In this document: positions 24,436 through 30,824 of the stretch, in pieces
Position numbering within the stretch: position 1 is the stretch's first letter
Layout of the letters: every line of letters begins with the position of its first letter
DNA from: Granulosicoccus sp047634635
GTDB taxonomy: Bacteria > Pseudomonadota > Gammaproteobacteria > Granulosicoccales > Granulosicoccaceae
Length of the DNA stretch: 36,575 nucleotides
Assembly (NCBI GenBank): GCA_047634635.1
Contig: JBLIIE010000034.1
Span: 1-36,575 of the forward strand
Reading direction: 5' to 3'
Notes under the pieces: generated by a model
What the model was told of the DNA's origin: nothing
The model's input: the letters and a program-made list of their open reading frames with translations, nothing else
The model's database searches: none
Program-made: the position numbers and the translations under genes

Positions 24436-25085
24436 AACTGACCCGGGAAGTTCCGTTGAATATAGAGCAAGCTTCTCTGCTCTTCATCGACGTCCAGAAT
24501 TTCAGCGCTCATAGAATGGGGGCAGAATTTAGAGAGCTCGATCCTGACGAGTTCGATGAAAAATATGGCTGGTATTTCTTGGAGCTTGAAAATCGGGTAA
24601 TTCCCAATATGCAGGCACTGCTATCAGCCAGCAGAAATGTTGGCATGGAAGTTATTCACACAACCATCGAGAGTCTGACACAAGATGGCAGAGACAGAAG
24701 TCTTGATTATAAAATTACGGGATTTCATGTTCCAAAGGGATCATGGGATGGCAAAGTTATCGACGAGCTACAACCAGTCGGCGATGAAATCTGGTTGCCC
24801 AAGACATCCTCTTCCGTGTTTATATCAACCCACATTGATTATTTGCTCAGGAACCTGGGTGTCCGCCAAATTGTCATCAGCGGGCTCATTACCGACCAGT
24901 GTGTGGAAAGCGCAATTCGGGATGCCTGTGATTTGGGATATCTCATTACTCAGGTAACCGATGCCTGTCTGACTTATTCTCAGGAACGTCATGATCACTC
25001 GTTACAGACAATAAAAGGTTACTGCCGACAGGTGACAACAGCTGAATTACTGGCTGAGATTAACGCCGCCTCTGTACCGACATAA
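24432..25085 (+). CDS. Isochorismatase-like cysteine amidohydrolase
   Basis: A 217-aa alpha/beta cysteine hydrolase. The catalytic triad is visible: the aspartate in LLFIDVQNFS (about residue 23), the lysine in LPKTSSSVF and the cysteine in ITDQCVESAIRDA (about residue 156), in the usual order. This family includes nicotinamidases, ureidoacrylate and N-carbamoyl hydrolases and biuret-type amidases, so an amide or carbamoyl substrate fits the neighbourhood. The start overlaps the preceding hydrolase (ATGA), implying a two-gene operon divergent from the RpiR operon. Confidence 0.9.
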   Translation: MKLTREVPLNIEQASLLFIDVQNFSAHRMGAEFRELDPDEFDEKYGWYFLELENRVIPNMQALLSASRNVGMEVIHTTIESLTQDGRDRSLDYKITGFHVPKGSWDGKVIDELQPVGDEIWLPKTSSSVFISTHIDYLLRNLGVRQIVISGLITDQCVESAIRDACDLGYLITQVTDACLTYSQERHDHSLQTIKGYCRQVTTAELLAEINAASVPT

Positions 25086-25132
25086 TGCCGGGATACTAAT
25101 TGAATCAAGGAGAGGAGCTTTAACCGCTGCAA

Positions 25133-25170
25133 GGTGGGAGCTGATAGCGGATAATTTTCTAGTTCCCACC
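25133..25170. terminator. Possible hairpin after the hydrolase pair
   Basis: GGTGGGAGCT (25133-25142) pairs with AGTTCCCACC (25161-25170) in a 10-bp stem with one wobble and an 18-base loop. It sits 47 bp after the isochorismatase-like stop. No T run follows, so its role as a terminator is uncertain. The rest of 25086-25293 shows no recognisable gene. Confidence 0.35.
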
Positions 25171-25293
25171 ACGATGCCTATGCCTAAAGTCGATAATGAT
25201 CTTATCGTACCTCGTATGTACATAAGCTGTTCTCAGTCTGGATCGTAACGCGCAAAAACAAGCCCAGGACAATGCATTACTGTACTCGATTTC

Positions 25294-25839
25294 ATGGGAC
25301 TGGCAGCTCGTGTCGAACTCGATGGAAAACGCATTGACACTCTCAGTGCAGATCGTATCGTACGGCACAAATTAGCGCTTGTACCAGAACGTAGACGAAT
25401 CTTTAAGGACTTGAGTGTTACCGAGAATCTGTATTTTGGTGCCTATCTTCAAAAAGACAAGTTAGTCATCGAAGCTGAACTTAAAAACGTTTACGACCGC
25501 TTACCACGATTGGGTGAACGACGACACCAACATGCAAGAACCTTGAGCAGCATATGCTAGCGATTGGACGCGCATTGATGTCGAAGCCGCGAGCGAGTGC
25601 TACTGCTTGAAGAACCCTCATTAGGGCTTGCGCCAATAGTCGTTCACGAATTCGGTCAGATTCTCGTAGATATTAATCGCCAAGGCGTCACCGTGATTCT
25701 CGTTGAGCAAAATACCAATCTTGCGTTGCGACTCGCTGATTACGCCTATGTGCTAGAAACGGGCGTTATCACTTTGCAAGACGAAGCATCTGTGGCCGCA
25801 AATAACGAACACGTACGGCAGGCGTATCTAGGTATCTAA
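25294..25839 (+). pseudogene. Decayed LivF-type ABC ATPase
   Basis: Remnant of a LivF-class ATPase on the plus strand. The segment VELDGKRIDTL ... LALVPERRRIFKDLSVTENL is readable, but Walker A and everything before it are missing. At 25545-25548 the signature LSGGEQQ is destroyed: the text fits a 10-bp deletion between two GAGC copies. After 15 codons in the shifted frame (QHMLAIGRALMSKPR) a GCGA tandem duplication at 25589-25596 restores the first frame, giving LLLEEPSLGLAP to the normal C-terminus at 25839. Two stop codons (TAG, TGA) fall between. Walker B has E for D. No LivG, permease or binding protein accompanies it, so it is a broken operon end. Confidence 0.88.
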
Positions 25840-26283
25840 GGTACACGCCGATACGATGGCTTTGCGGGTTGCCAATAGCAGATTTGTTTCGGTTGCTGAC
25901 ACACCTTCAACCATACGTATACGCCCAAGGACGGTATCGAATGCAGCAAGGTCGGTAGCACCTAGCTCAACAATGATATCCCAGCGACCATTAGTGGTAT
26001 GGATAGCCTGCGCTTCTGGCATACCGCTGAGTTGATGAATTACGCTGTCTGCGCGTTTTCCCTCAATGGCCAGCATCATGGTGGCACGTATCGGGAGCTG
26101 GTGGCCATCCTCTTTGAGAACAACCGTGAAACCGATAATTTCCCCAGAGCTTTTAAGCCGGTCAAGTCTTGCACGCAATGTTGCTCGTGACACGCCAAGG
26201 CTTTTGGCTAAATCAGAAATGGGTAGTCGTGCGTCATGACGCAGTGCCGTAATTAGCTGTAGATCCAAGTCATCTTTTATCAT
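25828..26283 (-). CDS. Lrp/AsnC-family transcription regulator
   Basis: About 151 aa: N-terminal helix-turn-helix (LPISDLAKSLGVSRATLRARLDRLKSSGEI) and C-terminal RAM/AsnC ligand-binding domain (about residues 65-145). Proteins of this type often sit beside arginase and ornithine cyclodeaminase genes and respond to amino acids. Start candidates are ATG 26283 and ATG 26292; the former matches the usual family N-terminus (I-DDLD). It is divergent from the arginase remnant and ornithine cyclodeaminase, and its own 3' end overlaps the dead LivF by 12 bp. It appears intact and probably controlled the arginine-ornithine genes. Confidence 0.9.
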   Translation of the reverse strand: MIKDDLDLQLITALRHDARLPISDLAKSLGVSRATLRARLDRLKSSGEIIGFTVVLKEDGHQLPIRATMMLAIEGKRADSVIHQLSGMPEAQAIHTTNGRWDIIVELGATDLAAFDTVLGRIRMVEGVSATETNLLLATRKAIVSACTLDT

Positions 26284-26340
26284 ATTGGTCATATATACCA
26301 TACATATTGAAACAAACATTCTCCAATATGATCAATATTG
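26281..26340. promoter_or_regulatory. Candidate Lrp/AsnC operator array
   Basis: CATATTG occurs at 26281-26287 and 26303-26309 and inverted (CAATATG) at 26324-26330. The steps are 22 and 21 bp, two helical turns. CAATAT-GATCA-ATATTG at 26324-26340 is also a perfect palindrome. The array covers the regulator's start codon and the divergent promoter, which suggests autoregulation plus control of the arginase/cyclodeaminase side. Confidence 0.5.
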
Positions 26341-26402
26341 CTATTTACTCTGCCATTTGTGTACCTCAAACTTAATCATTCGATACAGCAGAGTAAATAA
26401 CG

Positions 26403-26679
26403 ATGTCCGGTACAAAATGTACGCACATCACTCTTCTTGGGTTTCATTGAACCGGACTTTGCACCAGCGGTGGCTACCACCGTAACGGGAGGAGCAACCT
26501 TTCGCGAGCCACACCTAACCATGGAGACGCTGCACGACGGTGGCCTGCTTAATTCTCTTGATTTAATTGAGCTCAACTCTTTTCTTAATGATCGTGGCCG
26601 TAAGGCGCGATTAATGATTGACCTGACCGCGAGTCTTTTCGGAGGTCGTGTCATGGATTACCAAACCTGGAGTTTCTAA
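26403..26679 (+). pseudogene. Arginase gene with large internal deletion
   Basis: An N-terminal piece from ATG 26403 reads MSGTKCTHITLLG, a normal arginase-like start, and then hits a stop. In another frame the C-terminal third of an arginase follows from about 26443: EPDFAPAVATTVTGGATFRE, the LHDGGLLNSLDLIELN segment and LMIDLTASLFGGRV, ending at 26679. A full arginase is about 300 aa, so roughly 200 codons, including almost all manganese ligands, are gone and the joint is out of frame. The next gene, ornithine cyclodeaminase, starts 2 bp later, as expected if both once formed an arginine-to-ornithine-to-proline operon. Confidence 0.88.
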
Positions 26680-26681
26680 GT

Positions 26682-27740
26682 ATGTCATCCGCACCTTCAG
26701 TACTAGCTTACGTCCCGTTCGTTAGTGTCGACAACATGATGAAAATTGTCCACAGCATTGGCGTAAAGAACGTTCTTAACGAACTGGTAGCCTATATCGA
26801 GGATGACTTTCGTCGCTGGGAGTTATTTGACAAGACACCGCGTATCGCGTCCCACTCTAAGGAAGGTGTCATTGAGTTAATGCCAACAAGTGATGGTGAA
26901 GTGTACGGTTTCAAATATGTGAATGGTCACCCAAAGAACATGAGCGAAGGGTTTCAAACCGTTACCGCATTCGGAGTATTGGCAAGAGTCGACAATGGAT
27001 ACCCAGTGCTCTTTTCAGAGATGACAATTCTTACGGCTTTAAGAACCGCAGCTTCATCAGCCATGGCCGCTAAATACCTTGCACCTAAAGGTGCACGTAC
27101 GATGGCAATGATTGGTAACGGTGCTCAATGTGAATTTCAGGCACTTGCCTTTCAGGCGGTGCTGGGCATTGACACGGTGCAGCTCTTTGACATCGACTCT
27201 AATGCCACCGACAAGGCTGCACGGAATCTGATGAACTCAGGCTTAAAGGTTGTTAAATGCAAGTCCCCCTATGAAGCGATTGAAGGTGCTGAGATAATAA
27301 CGACGTGCACAGCCGATAAGCAGTACGCGACCATCTTGACCGACAACATGGTCGGCTCAGGTGTTCATATCAACGCCATCGGTGGAGATTGTCCCGGTAA
27401 GACTGAACTTCATCGCGATATACTTCTTCGCTCGGATATCTTCGTCGAATATCCACCACAGACTCGTATCGAAGGTGAAATACAACAGCTTGCCGACGAT
27501 CACAGAGTTACTGAATTGTGGGAAGTTATTAGCGGAGCTTCCAAAGGTCGTAGCAGCGAAGCTCAGATTACATTGTTCGACAGCGTCGGATTCGCAATCG
27601 AGGATTTCTCGGCGCTACGTTACCTGCGAGACCAATTGAGCAGCACCGGTTTTTTCACAGAACTCGACCTGGTGGCCGATCCTGATGACCCACGTGATCT
27701 TTATGGCATGCTGCTGAGAGCAGAATCAAGAGTCGATTAA
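26682..27740 (+). CDS. Ornithine cyclodeaminase family protein
   Basis: A 352-aa NAD-dependent enzyme of the ornithine cyclodeaminase/mu-crystallin family, which converts L-ornithine to L-proline and ammonia. Recognisable segments are GFKYVNGHPKN (substrate lysine region), LTALRTAASSAMAAKYLAP, the Rossmann loop IGNGAQCEFQA and HINAIGGDCPGKTEL with the catalytic aspartate. It looks full length and undamaged. It starts 2 bp after the arginase remnant's stop, so it was once the second gene of that operon and may still use the same promoter. With arginase gone its ornithine must come from elsewhere. Confidence 0.93.
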   Translation: MSSAPSVLAYVPFVSVDNMMKIVHSIGVKNVLNELVAYIEDDFRRWELFDKTPRIASHSKEGVIELMPTSDGEVYGFKYVNGHPKNMSEGFQTVTAFGVLARVDNGYPVLFSEMTILTALRTAASSAMAAKYLAPKGARTMAMIGNGAQCEFQALAFQAVLGIDTVQLFDIDSNATDKAARNLMNSGLKVVKCKSPYEAIEGAEIITTCTADKQYATILTDNMVGSGVHINAIGGDCPGKTELHRDILLRSDIFVEYPPQTRIEGEIQQLADDHRVTELWEVISGASKGRSSEAQITLFDSVGFAIEDFSALRYLRDQLSSTGFFTELDLVADPDDPRDLYGMLLRAESRVD

Positions 27741-27764
27741 TAACTCTCAAATCTGCACTAGTAA

Positions 27765-27935
27765 AAGCGGTGTAGTGCCAAGCCAAAAACCACGTTTGTA
27801 GACGAAGTTGAGATGGACGAGTCTACCCAGCGATTTCAGACTCAAGTCAGTATCGCTATAACCGATCCGAATACAGGCAAAAACATTGGCTCAGTTACGA
27901 TTGGTGTCGATGCTGAGAACCTGTTGATGCAATAA
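27765..27935 (+). pseudogene. Fragment of a Cache/PDC sensor-domain protein
   Basis: An open frame without start (stop at 27762-27764) that reads FVDEVEMDESTQRFQTQVSIAI, then TDPNTGKNIGSVTIGVDAENL. This is the C-terminal end of a PDC/Cache-type periplasmic sensor, where the QVS-x-V-x-D-x2-G-x2-IG pattern precedes the last strands. The N-terminal two thirds and the signal peptide are absent. Small stand-alone Cache proteins often precede chemotaxis receptor genes, and a receptor remnant follows. Family call is by pattern only. Confidence 0.6.
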
Positions 27936-27944
27936 ATACTTTGA

Positions 27945-27970
27945 TCTGCCAGACAAAAAGTTCTGGCAGA
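27945..27970. terminator. Hairpin between the sensor fragment and the receptor remnant
   Basis: TCTGCCAGA and TCTGGCAGA form a perfect 9-bp stem with an 8-base A-rich loop, 10 bp after the sensor fragment's stop. There is no T run, so it may be an attenuator or mRNA-stabilising stem left from the former operon. Confidence 0.4.
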
Positions 27971-28017
27971 GCTGCTTTGACGGTCGTAGCTCAAATATCG
28001 GTAGAATCAGAGAAAAA

Positions 28018-28399
28018 ATGAACAAGACTCCCTCTCGCGGACCTAACCGCAAATCTGTTAGTACGATTCTGGTAACAACGTTATTAGGGTCTGCTCTAAT
28101 TGCATTTGGTCTACTTATTGGGCTGAATCAGTAAAATCGTGAATACTATTAGCGACTCACAGCCTTCAATAGCAGCGGCAGTAGAAGAACAAAAAGCTAC
28201 TAGCAATGAACTTCATAGGACCATTGCCAATGCTTCAGAAGACAACAACACAATCCCCACAGTTATCCAGAAAGTTGCTGAGTAAATCCATCGTTCAAAA
28301 GAATCTGCTGAGGAAATTAACGTATCGGTTCAGGGACTTTTCACTCATGCATCAGCTTTGCAGACACTGCTTAAACGTTATCAGCCAAAAGTGAAATAG
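28018..28399 (+). pseudogene. Methyl-accepting chemotaxis protein gene with internal deletion
   Basis: The piece from ATG 28018 encodes 38 aa: a basic start and one membrane helix (STILVTTLLGSALIAFGLLIG), as in a receptor's first transmembrane segment, then stops at 28134. From about 28142 in another frame the extreme C-terminal helix of a receptor signalling domain is readable: ISDSQPSIAAAVEEQKATSNEL and then IANASEDNN, followed by KESAEEINVSVQGLFTHASALQTLLKRY. This matches the conserved AAVEEQSATTNEI region. An in-frame TAA at 28283-28285 interrupts it. The periplasmic, HAMP and most signalling parts are deleted. Confidence 0.78.
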
Positions 28400-28447
28400 T
28401 TCTAATACGGCTTAATAAGTGCCTGTCGACATTTGCCAGTTACGCCC

Positions 28448-28734
28448 TTATCTCATAAATGTCGGCTCTGCAAATTCTGTAATATGTATACAGTTCGAGT
28501 GAATGATTTTATGGCTATTTTTTTGCGATTGTAAACGAGCGATATCACGCACCAATGGATTAGCCGATATTCCACGCAGTACAATGGATAAAAATACGAT
28601 CATCACAACGCAAACCAGCAATTCCTTTTCCACAAGAGAATTTTATAGTTCTCGACGAGCCGAGAAAAGCGCACTTGAGACGCATCGGCGAACAGAACCA
28701 GAATTAGAGTGACCTCTGCAACAGTACGTTCAAT
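28448..28734 (-). pseudogene. Na+/H+ antiporter (CPA1/NhaP-like) remnant
   Basis: On the minus strand, a frame beginning at about 28734 reads VAEVTLILVLFADASQVRF then SRLVENYKI, matching the early LxLVLFxDAS helix of CPA1-type cation:proton antiporters. It then jumps, out of frame, to LLVCVVMIVFLSIVLRGISANPLV (from about 28620), which is the last membrane helix and tail of the same family. About 200-300 codons between them, and the start, are missing. The remaining 61-codon open frame (28448-28633) is therefore the tail of a dead gene, not a small membrane protein. Confidence 0.65.
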
Positions 28735-28782
28735 TTAATCAGGTGTGTTTAGTATCGCATTGCCCATCATCACGAGTACCTG

Positions 28783-29976
28783 ATGAATAGGCCTGATCGG
28801 GATCATGTAATAAAATACTGGTTATGTAGCCAATACTTACTATATGATTTACCAATACAGGAATTGAACGTCTCTTCCTGCCTTGCCCCCATCCCGGATA
28901 CCGAATCTAAATTGAACATTCTCATGCTTGGAGCCTCCTACGGCTCTCTTTTTGCGACAAAACTTGCCTTGGCTGGGCACTCAACCACGATGGTGTGCCT
29001 GCCAGCTGAAGAAGAGCTCATCAATAGTCACGGCACTTTGGTACGTTTGCCTGTAAGAGGCAGGGCTGAGCCGATCGAATTAAGCTCTCAAGAGCTTACT
29101 GGGAGAATCACAGCATGCTCTGCGGAATCAGCAGACCCTACAGCATTCGACCTCATCGTTTTAGCCATGCAGGAACCACAGTATTCAGTCGGTGCAGTGA
29201 AAGAGCTCATGGAGCGGATTGCCACATCTAATCTGCCCTGTGTATCGATAATGAACATGCCTCCTCTGCCGTTTCTTGCTAGATTGCCAGGTATTAGGAC
29301 AGCTGACGTAGAGTCAGCCTACACAGATCCAGAGGTTTGGAGCCGGTTCGACCCAGCATTAGTCACTTTAGCTAGTCCGGATCCGCAAGCCTTTCGTCCT
29401 CCTGATGAACCGGTTAATGTATTACAGGTAGGCTTGCCGACGAACTTCAAAGTGGCCCGTTTCGTTTCAGACTACCACACAGAGCTTCTGCAGAAACTGG
29501 AAAAAGATATAGCGGATATTCGATTTGAGATAGAGGGTGAAAGCATTGAGCTACCTGTGAAGCTAAGGGTTCATAAGAGCGTTTATGTACCACTTGCGAA
29601 GTGGTTGATGTTACTTACCGGAAACTATCGATGTGTTCTGAATGGAGACACGCGCTCAATCCGAGATGCGGTGCATAGCGACATAGCGGCTTCTGAACAA
29701 ATCTACAACTGGGTGGGTGAATTATGTATTGCTTGTGGTGCCTCGCCAGATGATCTTGTTCCGTTTGTAAAATACGCTAACGCTGCAAAAGGATTACTCA
29801 AGCCCTCTTCAGCCGCCAGAGCGTTATTAGCTGGAGCGAAAAATATAGAACGTGTTGACAAAGTAGTGCAAAAACTTGCTGCAGTTAAAGGCATGCAGCA
29901 TGACGAAGTCGACGCCATTGTCAGTCGAGTGGATTCGTGGCTTGAGAATAATCGTCAAGAGCTTGAACGTGTTTAA
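28783..29976 (+). CDS. NAD(P)-dependent ketopantoate reductase/opine dehydrogenase-like protein
   Basis: A 397-aa oxidoreductase-like protein. A nucleotide-binding Rossmann start, NILMLGASYGSLFATKLALAG (about residues 44-64), resembles the GxGxxG region of ApbA/PanE and opine dehydrogenase families but reads GASYGS. The middle contains MNMPPLPFLARLPGI, and the C-terminal half (about 255-395) is all-helical like the dehydrogenase catalytic domain. The first about 40 residues are poorly conserved-looking, and an internal start nearer the Rossmann strand is possible. It stands alone between decayed genes and a palindrome. The substrate is unknown; I would not name it panE. Confidence 0.65.
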   Translation: MNRPDRDHVIKYWLCSQYLLYDLPIQELNVSSCLAPIPDTESKLNILMLGASYGSLFATKLALAGHSTTMVCLPAEEELINSHGTLVRLPVRGRAEPIELSSQELTGRITACSAESADPTAFDLIVLAMQEPQYSVGAVKELMERIATSNLPCVSIMNMPPLPFLARLPGIRTADVESAYTDPEVWSRFDPALVTLASPDPQAFRPPDEPVNVLQVGLPTNFKVARFVSDYHTELLQKLEKDIADIRFEIEGESIELPVKLRVHKSVYVPLAKWLMLLTGNYRCVLNGDTRSIRDAVHSDIAASEQIYNWVGELCIACGASPDDLVPFVKYANAAKGLLKPSSAARALLAGAKNIERVDKVVQKLAAVKGMQHDEVDAIVSRVDSWLENNRQELERV

Positions 29977-30276
29977 TTAGGGATACCGCTTATCCAGATG
30001 TAGTGCTTAACTACAGTCAAAGTTGCGATTATCGATAGCTCGTTCTTAGGCTATCGATAACGCCTGTATTCGATTCTGTTTGGGGCTGATGCTGCGAACT
30101 CGTTAAAACGCCGTGCGTAATTGCGTGCAGCACTCACTCATCGACAAGGTTTCATTGTTCTGTCCAGGATGAATTATTACCTGTAGCTGCCTATGCGGAG
30201 CATCACAAACAGTGTAACGGGAGGTGCTCAGACAATCGCAATATCCCCCAGACCCACTTCTATGGAATTCCCCTTA
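29977..30276. other. Gene-free gap with one strong palindrome
   Basis: The stretch between the dehydrogenase-like gene and the DUF3830 gene (convergent) has no credible coding frame. Its only visible structure is the inverted repeat at 30025-30063; the rest shows nothing I can name. Confidence 0.5.
30025..30063. repeat. Long inverted repeat between convergent genes
   Basis: TTATCGATAGC (30029-30039) and GCTATCGATAA (30050-30060) are perfect complements around a 10-base loop, and GCG/CGC extends the stem by 3 bp across one bulged A (30028). It lies 49 bp after the dehydrogenase-like stop. It could be a terminator without a T run or a protein-binding palindrome. Confidence 0.6.
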
Positions 30277-30705
30277 TCAGGCGCGATCCAACTTTTTTCG
30301 CTTAAACGAGATCGGTTGTGCTCCTTCCCACAATACTTTATTACCTAGCTCGATCAGTTTTTCTTGATTACTGGTAATGGTGATGAAATGGTTGCCTGCC
30401 AACTGCCCCATTTTGGATGAAAAATCCACCCCACCATACGCGAGCAGTATTTCAGTTTCGCTGATTCCGCCCGGGTACAGTATAAATTGTCCAGGTGCCG
30501 GGTGGCTGGTGTGGTTTTCGTAATCAACACCGTAGTCGAGATCGCCCAGCGGTATCCAAATGCCTTCGCCACTCCAACGTACATGTACAAGCTGGCTTTC
30601 GTAGGGAAGTGTTTTTTCAAAGGCAGCGCACGTCTTGGGTGCAAGTTCTGTTTCAAGGCGTGCCTCAAACGTGTAAGGGCCTGCCGTAATAATGAGTTGG
30701 GTCAT
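30277..30705 (-). CDS. Cyclophilin-like DUF3830 family protein
   Basis: A 142-aa protein of the DUF3830 family, which has a cyclophilin-like beta-barrel fold. Visible family segments are FEARLETELAPKTCAAFEKTLP, HVRWSGEGIWIPLGDLD, YENHTSHPAPGQFILYPGG and QLAGNHFITI. No signal peptide. It is the last minus-strand gene of the cluster, about 120 bp downstream of the amidohydrolase, and may be co-transcribed. The family has no established activity; relatives often occur with amidase or hydantoinase genes, so a small-molecule role is more likely than peptidyl-prolyl isomerase activity. Function is unproven. Confidence 0.82.
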   Translation of the reverse strand: MTQLIITAGPYTFEARLETELAPKTCAAFEKTLPYESQLVHVRWSGEGIWIPLGDLDYGVDYENHTSHPAPGQFILYPGGISETEILLAYGGVDFSSKMGQLAGNHFITITSNQEKLIELGNKVLWEGAQPISFKRKKLDRA

Positions 30706-30824
30706 GTCTTTTGTAGTCTTATTGGTGAATCAAAACGATCGTGACAACGATGATCAATCTTTTTTATCGTTAAGGCATCATTGGAATCGCACATAGGTAC
30801 TTGAATATCTCAGCATACTGTATG

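Noticed and set aside
25159..25368. 69-aa minus-strand open frame opposite the dead LivF
   Set aside because: No ribosome site or family resemblance, and it covers sequence explained by the pseudogene on the other strand.
28206..28394. 62-aa plus-strand open frame as a small gene
   Set aside because: It overlaps, in another frame, the readable chemoreceptor C-terminal remnant; the product has no features of its own.
28427..28464. CGACATTT/AAATGTCG inverted repeat between receptor and antiporter remnants
   Set aside because: Only 8 bp of stem with a 22-base loop in AT-rich debris; too weak to call a terminator or operator.
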